34,721 nt of DNA, from NCBI GenBank assembly GCA_024811115.1, contig JAKOGH010000764.1, forward strand, positions 1 through 34,721. Direction: 5' to 3'. Positions 1 through 11,317 of the stretch are shown one piece after another. The position numbers were made by a program, and so were the translations under genes. The notes under the pieces are model-generated. The model ran no database searches. It saw only the letters and a list, made by a program, of their open reading frames with translations, and was not told the DNA's origin. Origin of the DNA: Terana coerulea. Taxonomy: Eukaryota > Basidiomycota > Agaricomycetes > Polyporales > Phanerochaetaceae. The first letter of the stretch is position 1. Every line of letters starts with the position of its first letter.

Positions 1-994
1 TCGGTAGTATCGGCGGCGTCGTCGGCGGCGGCGGGCGCGCCTGGCTATCGAGGCTGCGCGCCACGCCGCCACCAACCGCCACGACGTCCGGGTAACGCCG
101 AAATAGATCCGGTTTCACCGGTGGCGGGCGGGAGCCCACTGGCAGACGCCGAGAGCTCTGCAAGCTTCGCCGCCAGTTCACCGCCTGGGTTCGTTTCTTG
201 TAACTCCTATTTGGCTGCCAATTCTACCAAGTACGTGCATGAAGATCTTCACATCCGCCTTATCTTACTTCTAAACTCTCACTAGGCCGCATGCAGCTAG
301 TGAGCGGTGTTGTTCCTGTCGGAGTTGGCTGTACCCAGTGTACCGTAAGCCTCATTGTACTGTTCATAGGGTTTTGTTGACCTCTTGAAACCGTGCGAAC
401 GGGCCGTTCATTTCAGGAGTCCCTTTCTACTTGATGAAGGACTGCGCGCTGATACGGCAGAAGAGTCCCACACATATAGTGTCCCTTTACACATGTGGCT
501 GCTTCTGACGCTTCTTGTGGCTGCACGGAACCTGTTCGGCGCGGGTCGACGAGATAGAGAAACGTATACAGAGCCTGCTTCATTGGTCCGTACTCATAAT
601 TACCGCTGTTAAGGCACGGCTGGCAAATAAGTGACCGCTGATCTAGACCTACTTCCAAGGACAGAGCCCCGCCGTCACAACGTTCGCCATGCCCTCAGGC
701 CACGGTGTCACCTGTCACCTTCAGCACCGGTGTCGCGAGCATATCATCATAAGCATGACAGGCCAGATCATTATAGAACCTGGGGTTGTCACTCACTCCG
801 GAGTCCGTGTGTATCCTTCCCGTGGACCTCCGACGTACCCCTTGGCTGCCGCAGTACCACAATAGCTCTACGAAGACTGAAGACAAATGAAGCCATCGTA
901 TTGCCGCCGGAACTCTGGCTCCAGACTGGCCTTTATAACCGTGCTGTTATGGCCATGGCAACCTGTCCCGTCTTCGCCACTGGCAGCGCAGCGA
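1..994. other. No recognisable gene; GC-rich left edge
   Basis: The first 200 bases are GC-rich with runs of GGC/GTC-type triplets, the rest is mixed-composition. Short open frames exist on both strands, but none shows a family motif, a consistent intron pattern or a long uninterrupted frame. The 3' part is the presumed promoter and 5' UTR of the prenyltransferase that starts near 995. The GC-rich edge could be the end of a neighbouring gene outside the window, but no frame there is convincing. Confidence 0.4.
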
Positions 995-2197
995 ATGATG
1001 TCCACCACCTCCGAGTATTGGCGGGGGATACTACACCTTACACGCCTGCATAAGTTCCCTCTTGGCGCTCTTGCCATATTTTGGCCTTATGGTGCGCTGG
1101 CACATGCTCTTCCAGTGCTAGGTGAATAAAGCTGACCGAAATGTTACAGGACTCGGCCTTGCCATGGTCGCGTCGAGGAGCCACGTAATGGCCAGCCTCT
1201 TCTGGAGAAACACATTGCTACTGGCTATCACCGCAACTCTCTATCATAGTGCCTTCTGCGTGTGGAATGATGTGTGCGACAGGGATATGGACGGCCGTGT
1301 CGGTACGTTACCCCGCTTTCTCGCTTCGGGGTGGGCTCTCATGTAATGCTACCCCTAGAACGGACGAAATCCCGACCACTTGTAACGGGCGTCGTGTCGG
1401 TCCTTGATGCCTTGGTGTTGTTTGCCGGTTTACTTGGCCTGACGTTCCTCACTGTGTCTTTCACCAACTCCGATGCGTGAGCTTTTCCCCTTCGCAACGC
1501 ACAGTCCACCGTTGACTAAAACACTAGGCTGTGGGTCATGGCGTCGTCTCTGCCAGTCAACTTTGTGTACCCGCTCAGCAAACGCTGGACTTGGTGGCCC
1601 CAAGCATGGCTGGGCGCCGCCTGCAGCTGGGGCTGCGTCGTCGCCTGGGTGTCGTTGGCACGGATTCCCATAGACGCCCAAGGCGGCACCGTCCTCGCCT
1701 TACTGTGTCTGTCCTGCGGGTGGTGCCCAGCCCAGCCTTGCAACGCGCCGTGCATGCTGACCGCCTGAACACAGCTGGACGATATTCTTCGACACGATCT
1801 ACGGCGCCCAGGACCGCAAGGACGACGAGGCTGTCGGCACGCTGTCGACGGCCCGCTTGTTCGGCGCGCACCTCCGTGAGATCACGGCGATGTTCGGTGT
1901 GTCGTTCGTGTGCTTCCTGACTGCCGCCGGTGTTGCCAACGGCAATGGCCTCGCATTTTTCCTGGTCTCGTGCCTGGGCGCGCTGGTCCATGTCCTCTGG
2001 CAGATGTCCACCTGGCGGGTCGACGACGAAGCGTCGTGTGGTGCGCTGTTCAAGGTGCGCAGCGCTTGTACCTGTGCGCTCCTGTCACTGCCGTGATTAA
2101 TACTTCCATACAGAGCAACGGCGAACTCGGCTTCCTTATATTCTTCGGCATGGTGGCCGATAGGTACTTCCCCACAGCACACATTGGACATTTTTAG
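995..2197 (+). CDS. UbiA-type aromatic prenyltransferase
   Basis: Integral membrane prenyltransferase expected to transfer a polyprenyl diphosphate to an aromatic acceptor. Gene model: exons 995-1091, 1150-1302, 1359-1476, 1528-1704, 1775-2054, 2114-2197 (303 codons including stop, all GT-AG, frame closed throughout). Both Asp-rich UbiA motifs are present: NDVCDRDMD (residues about 72-80, NDxxDxxxD) and DTIYGAQDRKDD (about 188-199). KRWTWWPQAWLG and several hydrophobic helices also fit the 4-hydroxybenzoate polyprenyltransferase type. The length of about 302 aa suits meroterpenoid-pathway members; mitochondrial Coq2 proteins are usually longer with a targeting peptide. The start is chosen at tandem ATGs (995, 998); an in-frame ATG at 887 would add 36 residues of low-complexity character. 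It converges on the P450 gene 280 bp downstream. Family is firm; substrate is inferred only from the neighbours. Confidence 0.9.
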
Positions 2198-2477
2198 CCT
2201 CTCGAACTATCGTAAATTCGTATATTCTACAACGTATGTGGCATGAGGCTTATAGTTAGTTCGGCTCTTCTCCAGTGCATGACCTTGCAGAACATTCCGA
2301 CCTGGTCTTGGGAATTCTTTTTACGCGTGTACTTTAGTGTTGATTAAATAATGCGATCTTCGTATGCGCAATACTTATCGCCATGCGCTGCGTGAGTCAC
2401 CAAAATGGTGGTAAGGGCTATACGGCCACGCTTATTGTGATAAACGTAATATATAAGCTTGCTTGAAGCATCCCGAC

Positions 2478-4547
2478 TTATGCTTCTAAGAGAGCCGAAT
2501 CACGGACAGAGAACACTGCGTCAAAGGGCACTGGCGACCTACAAGAAAGGCAGCAGGTTCAGTGGACTACGGTGCTACGATCCGAGAGGACACAAACCTG
2601 ATCGGCTTCATCGTAAACTCGTGTCGAGGCTGTCTTGCTTCAGGGTCGACAGGACGAGAGATATCCAAAGTGGCCAGTATGGTGGCAATCGCTATCCAAA
2701 GCTGCCGCTCAAACAGATAGCGCCCGGGGCACTGCCTACATACGGTCGGCGATGTTACGCGTAGTATACCAGGCAGAAACGGAGAACGCACCGTCGAGCG
2801 TAGCCAAAAGCGACCGACAGCGGATCGAGGACGTTCTCGTCCAGATGACGCTCTGGCCGGAACGTAAGAGGGTCATCGTATATGTCGGGATCTTCGAATA
2901 TTCCGCTAGGGTTGCTAGTCAGCCTCGCTTGCCCTTTGCGAGCATTTATAACAACTGCGTACGCCGTGTTGACTATGATAGTGGTCCCAGCGGGTATAGT
3001 CAAGCCGTTAGCAGTAGTATCGCTGTCGGTGTCTTGCATATGTGGAAAGACTATGGTGCACATGGATTCAGTCAGTTGGTGTTCCTTTGTACAGGCAAAA
3101 CTACGTCGAAACTTACCTAGTGGAATCACGGGAGCCCATCTCATGACTTCCTTGAGGATACAGTCGATGATTGGCAAAGCGGGCCTGTCTTCCCACGTGG
3201 GCAGTCGCATGCCGTGGGTAACAGCATCGACTTCCATTTGTGCCCGTCTCTGCACGTCAGGGTACAGACACATGGCAAGAATGAAGGAAAGGAGTGTCCC
3301 GGTTGTCGACTCGAATCCTCCTGGAGGACAATTTGAGAACACTGGTAGAAGCCAAAGACGAGGAGTTTACCTAAGTAGAGTACCATCGCAGTCGTCTTCA
3401 TGACGTTCACAGTGTCAGAATCCAACGAGCTCAGTGGCTGCTCGTTCAAAGCGTCGGTGACCAAGGATGGAACACTATGACCTGCTTCCTTGAGGTGCGT
3501 TAGACCAATACGAGAGAACGCGGTAGGAAAGCTAGCTTACTACATTGTGTACGGCATTCGCGAATCGAAAATCTCGGAAGTTCTCGGTGACGTCTTTGCG
3601 CCATTCTTCAGCTTGTCGCCTGAATGCCATGCCGGGTAGCCACGAAGGCAGGAAGCGCACTGATTGCCATGCTCAGTGCCGGCATAAATGTACACTGCGC
3701 GTGAAAACGCTTACAGAAAGGAAGGAATTCGACAGCGTAGAGAATCGTTGGGTTGGAGGCTACGTTAAATATGTCCAAAGCAGCGCGAGCGCCCTCGTAA
3801 AAGCCGTCCGAGGGGTTAATCCCGTCGCCGGTACCGTAAGCAATGCGTTCTATCCCGGTCGTAACCCATCTAAAGAAGTCTCGTTTAAGCAAATAATATC
3901 AAGCGACTGTTCATGACATGCCCACACTTTGCATGTTTCAAATATGTCCCTGGATGCTCCCGCTCTGCTTAAGTGTCTCGCCAGCAACGCAGCTCGTCGC
4001 TCAAGCTCCGAAGTGTGCCTACTCATAGCAGCAGGTCCTATAGTCATGGCTATATAGCGTCTTGCCAGCCGCATTTGTGGGCCCGGTTGTAAATGCGGAA
4101 GAGTCTCTCCAAACCCGGATCTGGAACAATGGAGCGTTAGCAATCAGAACTTTTGAGTAAGACTGCACCTACAAGTTGGCCATGTAAAACACGTGTCGGT
4201 TGGACGTCGAATTTGAGGTCTTAGTGAGGATTTCGTACGCGGCAGACGGGGAATTTATGATGAGGTACGGATGGGAAAACATTGTTATGAAATAAACATG
4301 ACCTGGAAGTAGTGAGATGCGTCCTTTCAGACGTGTATCAGTGCGTACCATATTGCTTCGACCAAGCAGCGAATGTCTTATGCACAGTTCCCAGCGTGAA
4401 GTCTAGGGCGTTGCCCAGGATTGGATAACCAGGAGGGCCTAAGGGTAGGCCACGTCGCTTGAGCCTGCTTGCCGTGGATAGGAACTTCGTAGCAAGTGCA
4501 AGGGCAAACAGCAAGAACAGAAGTGTTGCCGACCACACAATCGGCAT
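2478..4547 (-). CDS. Cytochrome P450 monooxygenase (intact copy)
   Basis: Membrane-anchored haem monooxygenase of the large basidiomycete O-methylsterigmatocystin-oxidoreductase-like group. Exons on the plus-strand scale: 4349-4547, 4173-4302, 3926-4120, 3715-3869, 3541-3659, 3371-3488, 3117-3320, 2963-3050, 2792-2905, 2598-2735, 2478-2538; together 507 codons with stop, every phase consistent. Visible features: N-terminal membrane helix (about 4-24), proline-rich hinge GLPLGPPGYPILGN, I-helix GGFESTT (about 306-312), ExxR helix EVMR (363-366), FRPERH, and haem loop FGYARRQCPG with the Cys ligand near 443. The usual fourth-position Gly of the haem loop is Ala. Introns are 46-66 nt. The start ATG is the one placed just before the membrane anchor; upstream in-frame codons exist but lack support. 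It probably oxidises the prenylated product of the neighbouring prenyltransferase (inference from position). Confidence 0.92.
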
Positions 4548-6900
4548 CTCGGAAAGCGGCCGATGCAATGGCTGGTAGATGTACTGTGGTTCATTAGCCA
4601 TGGTGCGCATCGTGGGTTGGTTGTAGAGGAGGGTACGAAGGTAAACGGACTCTGGAGCAGCGCATTGTCGCCCGAACCTGTTCACCAGCGCTCTTAGTCA
4701 GGATCATCATCGGTTCGTCTCTACACCAATCACGCACCTACCTGCTGACTAGGCCACTGTGGTTGATTAACGTTTCCGTCTCGGCTCCGCTAATCCACTT
4801 CTAAATGTGCATATCTTCTCCATGTCGCATCGAGAGGGTGCCAGGGGGCAGCTGTTGTATGAACCTCCGTCTACGGGACGCTCGCGTCACATTCGTCCAT
4901 CCAAGATACGTCAGGTTGCGCGTTTTTCAATGACAGGTCAACCCCAAAACGCTGATAATCGGCCTGATCATCAGTGCTTAGCACGGGCATTTTGGTTTAT
5001 GCGACTTCAATGTCCCTGTTGATGAGCCACAAGGTACGACAGAGTTCAAAACTCAGTTTAAACGGAAGACCCTATGGTTTTGCACAGGTAAGTGCGTCAA
5101 GGGTATCAGGGTCCTACGCAGTGAGGGTTCATGTAAGCAGGAACATTGGAATTCAAGCAGTATGCCATACCTCGTGTGCCCTACATCCAACCTGGATACC
5201 AACACAGCCAGGGGCGATATATGATACCCTTAGTTTCATGAGACACCAAGCTGCAAAGCAAGATGCATCCTGTGCAACATGCCGATGGTCATACAAAGGA
5301 ACCGCGGAGATGACATGCAGAGATAGGGAGCATGTTGGCTGGTGCAGATACGAGCTCAGGGTGCGGTGCCGCATGACCTGCGGGAGCTTTGACCCAATGC
5401 ATCATGGTACCATGTACTGTAGACAACAAATTATCACTTCAGCGAATCCGTCCCACTCGTGTGGCAGTGGTTTTTTAGGCCGTAAACGGAGCATATCACC
5501 CACTGCGCATGAAATCGATGGATTTACGGCTTCGTGTCACGCACGAGAGCGATGTAGGGTTACGAGGTAGGTGAAGGTGGTGGCTGCGGACTCGGAGTAG
5601 GCGATCGCGAGGACAAGTCGACGGCCCCGAGCTGTCGCGTGGCTTTGTTTGGACTTGTTAGGATGGCAAGCCTAACATGTAAGTTCCGCGGTTCGCGCCA
5701 CGTGCTCGCGAGCTGCTAAATCAGAGAAATTGGTCAAGTTGTGAGCTGTCAACCTACGGTGCACCGTGATGTAGCGAGAGTGCAAAGTTGAAAGTACAGC
5801 CGCACTGCGGTAAGGCGAAGAGCCAGGCAAGAGCGAGGCTCGGGGATGCTGGCGGACAACGGCGCCTATCAATGCAGCGATTTTTGGCAGGACTCAGGCT
5901 TGTAGTGGCTACAGTGCGCATGTACTGTCACAAACACTCACAAAAGCTACACAGAAATGAGCGGATATGGAATACCTATCGATTTGTGTAGGGTTTGCTG
6001 GGCTTTGAAGACATTTGACCTCGATTTTTGGTGGTTTGTCAATTTGCCAGCGATGTTAAAACGCACGGGCGCTACGTGCTGTGACTTTGGCTTTGTTTGT
6101 TCGGCTTTCAGCCCCTTAGGAATGTGCTCTCTCGCTTCGCTCGCTCGCAATCATTGCCTTTTTTAGAACGACTACTTAGACTCCGGCGGTAGAAACGCCG
6201 CTTGTCCCCCGCGCTGCTCTCTGCCTGGCATAAACGGGCGACGCCTCCTCGCTTGGTGGCATGCTGATAATCAGGTGTAATTTAGTCTATTAGTTTTGTA
6301 ATGGGATGATGCAATGGTGCGTTTATACAATCGCCATGCGCGTGCAGCGTTAAGCCATCGCTGACCGTCTGGAAATTTTAGGCCGGAGGGTATTCATTTC
6401 ATCAGTAGCTACGTTTTCTCAAGCATAAGGCCGGAGGCCCTTCAAACGTCTTATTGAGGATAGCTATGTGGAGATGCTGCGGAAGGGCTGTGTCTGGACG
6501 ACCATCAAGTTTGGCTTAAGCAGCCCGCATATTGTGCCAAGCTGGTGTATCCGGTGCCGTCTCAGGCTTATCACGATTCGGTCTACAGGACGTTTTCATG
6601 GCTTACCTCAGAAACGAACTGCTATCATGGCCAGCTATCGATTTCGGAACTACGCCGTGGCGAACTAACCAGTGCGCCTGTTGTGGATGACAGGTTCTCA
6701 CGATGGCCCACCACATCTGTCAACTCCTTGAAACCTACTTCTACCCCCATTTCCTAGGCCAAATCCCCCTATTTCTCTGTGCTTACCGCCACTCCCATTC
6801 GAAGCCAACAACATGACAAACAGGTATGCTTCAGACCAGCTGTCCTCGGTAACAGATTACCCCGTTGCTGATCTTCGGCTGGCTCCCGTCAAGCGCAGAC
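4548..6900. other. Divergent intergenic region, no confident gene
   Basis: This 2.35-kb spacer lies between the starts of the divergent P450 (minus) and O-methyltransferase (plus), so it should contain both promoters. An open frame of 198 codons (4974-5570, plus, Cys-rich) and shorter frames at 6468-6757 show no motif I recognise, and no splice pattern supports them. A short motif AGGCCGGAGG occurs twice (about 6380 and 6428). It may hide a decayed gene, but I cannot name one. Confidence 0.4.
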
Positions 6901-8741
6901 ATGTCTCAAAGGCTCACCGAACTCAAAGCACTGTCGAAGATCATACAAGACTCAATTCACTCTATTGAAATTTGTACTACGTCCGCGAAGCTAGAATTCC
7001 CGTCGTCTAACTCCCCAATGACCGTGGAATCAGAAGCGGCGCGCAGCTTGCCCGAAGTTCAAACGGCCGTGCAGCTGATTGTGGCTGCTGCCAACCAGCT
7101 CACGTTTGCTGCCCGCTCCCCGATGATTAGCATTGCCACTGTCGCGACGCAAGTAAGCTGCCTGTCCTTGATCTTTGGTTCACTACTGACTTCGAGGCTG
7201 CACAGTACGCGCTTTCGGCAGCATTGGGTATCGCGGCTAAGGCCCACGCATCTGAGATTTGTAGAGAAGCGGGTTCTAAGGTCATTCTATCCTTTCTACT
7301 ACTGTTATGGGTACTGACACACAATGCAGGGCGCACATGTCAATGAGATAGCTCAGGCAAGCAGCGTAGATCCCACGAAGCTCGGTTCGTTAATCACTGT
7401 AATTCTCGAAGCCTGCATCCTAACTTCCCTCAAGCGCGAGCACTTCGATTACTGGCAACGAACAACATTTTCCTGGAGATCTCGCCCGACATATTCGCAA
7501 ATAATCGCGTATCTTCCTGCCTTGACACCGGCAAGTCCGTCAAATCCATACTGCACAGGTACGCACGCCCTACCGTCGGTCGCAGGAGGTCTCGCTGACA
7601 CTCTTCCTCTGATTGTAGTCCCGAAAGCAAGCATAGCGGCTCCTTGGGAATTGCCGCGGCGGTCGGGCATTGGTGCGTCTTTAGTGTAATGTAGTATTAC
7701 GTTTGCTGACTTGGGCTTTAGTACTGATGAAAGCATAAAGGCCGCAGGTTGCCTTCAGGACGTTTTGTTCGACCCCAAGATAAGCGATTCTCAGGAACCG
7801 ACGGAGACCGCTTTCAACGCAGCCTTCGGGACGAATAAGACCTTTTCGACTGGCTCGAGTCAGTAGGAAATGAGCATGTCCTTCTCAGGTTCGGCATCAC
7901 CCATGAAGGCAGTCAACAGGCTGCTCCGCCCAACGCGATATTGGAAGGTATGCTTCTGCGCTCCTGGTCAGACTTCGCTAATAACTAACGGAGAGAATTA
8001 CACATCTATTAGGCTTTGACTGGAAGGGGTTGAAGAATGACGCACTTGTTGTGGACGTCGGCGGAGGGATCGGTGGACAGTCAATGAAGCTGGCCAAAAA
8101 CCACTCACACCTGCGCTTTGTTGTACAAGATAGGGAACAGGTCGTTAAGGATGCTGTCAAGGTATGTCCTTCATCGACTGCGCTCGTAACCCGTTGACAT
8201 TTACCGTAGTTCTGGAGCGACCAATTTCCAGAAGCACTAGACTCTGGACGCGTGACCCTGGAAGGCACGTACAACTGTCTGTAGGACGAACTGATACTAA
8301 TCAAAACTTGTGTGCTCAGCGCACGACTTCTTCACGCCGCAGCCGGTCAAGAATGCCGATATCTTCCTGGTGAGAACCATACTCCACGATTGGTCGGACA
8401 AGTACTGCCTCGGAATCCTCCGTCACCTTCGAGAAGCAGCCACGTCCTTTACTCGCTTGATAGTCGTTGACAATCTCATGGCATACGCATGCACGGAAGA
8501 GGATGTCAAGGACATACGGGGATCCGAGCGCAGCATTCCTCCCGCCCCATTGCTCCCCAATGGCGGGGCCTCGTCCACGATGGCATATGCAATGGATATC
8601 CAAATGATGGAGCTCTTCAATGGTAAAGAACGCACCATTACCCAGCTCCGTGAGCTACTCTGTCAGGCGGGCTGGAGGCTCGTGGAAGTCCACCATGGGT
8701 CAGCGTTTAGCACACAGAAGGCGATCGCAGTTCCGATGTAA
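6901..8741 (+). CDS. S-adenosylmethionine-dependent O-methyltransferase, apparent -1 frameshift
   Basis: Fungal class I O-methyltransferase that methylates a hydroxyl of a small aromatic metabolite. Exons: 6901-7152, 7206-7280, 7330-7384, 7435-7558, 7619-7672, 7722-7947, 8013-8161, 8210-8264, 8320-8741; about 470 aa if the frame were continuous. SAM-binding motif I reads VVDVGGGIGG (about 275-284), and the active-site helix has LHDW with the likely catalytic His near 353. The N-terminal winged-helix dimerisation part is recognisable (KGAHVNEIAQASSVDPTKL). Two oddities: exon 6 has four T (7843-7846) where the frame needs five, giving a stop soon after; and the intron at 8265-8319 starts with GC instead of GT, unless a downstream GT in the same phase is used, adding a few residues. 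The gene may be a young pseudogene, or the T-run may be a sequencing error. Confidence 0.85.
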
Positions 8742-9251
8742 TATAGTGATGGCCACCCTGTAGTGGCAATGACCTACAAACTTTGTAACGCCTCTCATTT
8801 CAAGTACTCCCGTGGATTCCGAGTATGTGAACCTCAGTGGTCATGCTGTTGGGGGCAAACGTTGTGAACCTAAGCGGAATCTGTACTCAATGTCTACAGG
8901 AGCTCAATTCATATTTCCTGATACCTTCGATGCAGGGGTGTAAAGACCCCACGTCTCGGTCGGCCTCGCGGTGACCTCAGACCTGGCACTGAGAGCCTGA
9001 GGCGCTGACGCGCCACCCGTGGGATTGTTTGGTGCTGTTAGCTTCCCGTTGCCTTTCTGGCACATGGGGTTCTCCACCACGGGCTGGTCCACGGACCACG
9101 GTTCTCTCCGTCCGGCCTGAAACATCAGCTCGCTTCATATCCTGAATTATCATTAAAAATTCAGTGAATTCAAAGGACATAGGGGTTCTATATTACAAAA
9201 TATCATCACGGGAGTCGGATACAAGAAACAATGCCTAAAATTGCTACACGT
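8742..9251. other. Intergenic spacer between convergent genes
   Basis: This 510-bp stretch separates the O-methyltransferase stop from the stop codon of the second P450, so it holds two 3' UTRs. Open frames of 67-73 codons occur on the minus strand near 8904-9180. They have no recognisable domain, and I see no splice signals that join them to a larger gene. Confidence 0.4.
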
Positions 9252-11317
9252 CTAGATATCCAACAAGGCCGGGTTGCGGACCGTGAACACCACATCAAAC
9301 GAGACTGGCATTCTAGCATTGTGCGTGAGTCGTCTGTTTACTACCAAAATATCACTCGTACGAACCTCATCGGTGTCGTAGTGAACTCGCGTCGTGGTTG
9401 CCTAGCGTTAGGGTCCTTTGACGGTGATACATTGAGCGTAGCCAGAATCGTCGCGATGGCAATCCATATCTGTCGCTCAGCATAGTGACGGCCGACACAA
9501 ATGCTAGGTTTCACGTTTCAGACATTCTACATCTCGCGAGAGCAGTTTAATGACTGACCGGCGTGCATGGCCGAAGCACACATTGAGAGGATCGAGGACT
9601 TCCTTGTCCATGTGCCGTTCGGGCCAAAATCGAAGAGGATCCGTGTACACTTGCGAATCCAGAAGTATCCCCCTGTAAGACGCAGGTCAGCGGATGGATG
9701 TCATGAACGCTTCCATGCTGCACGTACTCGGCATTGATAATGATCTGGGTGCCTGCTGGTATTAGTACACCGTCCACAAATGCATCATTGTCGTAGTCTT
9801 GAACATGAGGGAATACTTCTGGAAGTTGGACTTGGTAATATCAAAATTCAAAAGACGAACGCACAGATTGGAACTGGAGTACCCCATCGTATAACCTCCT
9901 TAAAGACACAGTCGATTATAGGAAGATTCGCTTTGTCCGCGAAGGTAGGAAGCCGCATGCCGCCGGTGACAGCATCGATGTCCTCTTGAGCCTTCTTCTG
10001 CACGTCGGGATAAAGGGCCATAGCAAGGAGAAAAGTAAGCAGGGTTCCCTTGGTCTACGGGTATGAGATCTGATCTGTCAGCATGCCTTTGCGAAGTAAA
10101 AGGTCCGTACAGTTTCCATGCCGCCTGTATGTGAAAATGAGAAATACGCAATGCCCGGGGAGCATGACACGTACCCAGGTAAAGCCCCATAGCAGCTTGC
10201 TTCACTCCAGTCGCAATTTCGTGGTCCATTGATTCAAGTGGTTCTTCACGGAGTGCATTGAAGACCAAGGAGTGCGAGCCGAGTCCGTTTTGCTAAGACA
10301 GGAGCTTAAGCTAACGTCATTGGAAGAGGGAAAATCCACACACCACTTCTCGGACAGCATGCTGGAAAGGTTGTTCGAGAAGAGTGTTGGTCAGTTCTGC
10401 CTTCCATTGTGCGGCACACCTCTTGAAGCTCATTCCCGGGAGCCAAGCGGGCAAGTATTGCACTGCAAAAACATCAATAACCGAGTTTGCTTGAAGAACG
10501 ACTAGGCAGTACTCACAGACAGGAAGGAATTCCACTAGGAATGGTCGAAACGGATCCGATACCACAATGAACACGTCTAGCACTGCTTGTGCAATTTCCC
10601 GAAGCCAGACTTATCAACTTCATCGTCTGTTCCGTAGGCAACGCGTTCCACCCCGTGGTAACCCATCTAAGTTGGTACCAGTGAGCCAGATAATCACGAA
10701 GCGAATATCAGGCTTACTGTCTGCAGGTCTCATAGTAGTCATCCGGCTGATCTCCCAGCTTGCTTGCAAGTTGAAGAGCACGGCGCTCCAGCTCATGTGC
10801 GTATTTATCCAACGCAGTAGGCCCTATTGCCATGGCTATGAAACGCCTCGCATGGTTTAACTGAGGACCAGGTTGGAGATACGGGAGAGCATCGCCGAGG
10901 CCGCTTCTGCTCCCAGTTGAGTATGAAGAAATATACACTGGCTTTCCTAGACTCACAAGAAGGGCATATGGCGCTGTGGTCTATATGACGTCGTGCTCGA
11001 GGACTTGTTGAGGATGTCCTGCGCGGCGGACGCCGAATTCACGACAATGCACGGTTCGGAGAACAATCGTATGAAAAATACCGGACCTGCGCTCATCATC
11101 AGAGCTGTTGAGCCGAGCTACGAAAATCCTCACCGTACTCCTCCGCCCACTTCGTGAAGATTCTGCCGGAAGTTGCCATGCTGAAGCTCAAAGCATTTCC
11201 CACGATTGGCAGTCCGCCCGGACCAGGAGGCAGACCTTTCTGTCTACGACCCCGTATGAATGTTGTAGCAAATAGCGCAGCTACTAGTGCGGTGAGAATG
11301 GTAACACTGGCGTGCAT
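9252..11317 (-). pseudogene. Cytochrome P450, damaged paralogue
   Basis: Same P450 group as 2478-4547 with nearly the same gene structure. Exons: 11134-11317, 10957-11086, 10718-10906, 10517-10666, 10344-10462, 10175-10292, 10111-10124, 9865-10054, 9728-9818, 9559-9672, 9366-9503, 9252-9312. Exons of 130, 119, 118, 114, 138 and 61 nt match the paralogue exactly. Motifs: membrane anchor, GLPPGPGGLPIVGN, I-helix GGMETT, EVIR, FWPERH, haem loop FGHARRICVG. Damage: exon 10517-10666 is 150 nt against 155 in the paralogue, from two single-base losses in G-runs (about 10652 and 10605) plus one lost codon, so the frame breaks. The homologous splice 9864/9819 creates TAA; only an unusually short 34-nt intron would avoid it. 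The I-helix is split by an extra intron, leaving a 14-nt micro-exon. All active-site motifs survive, so inactivation is recent, or the indels are sequencing errors. Confidence 0.85.

Noticed and set aside
1122..1149. 28-nt intron in the prenyltransferase
   Set aside because: A GT at 1092 gives a 58-nt intron in the same phase and a better protein match, so the short version was dropped.
995..2197. UbiA-fold terpene cyclase instead of prenyltransferase
   Set aside because: Membrane-bound UbiA-type cyclases exist in fungi, but the second motif here is the DTIYGAQDRKDD form of 4-hydroxybenzoate-type prenyltransferases.
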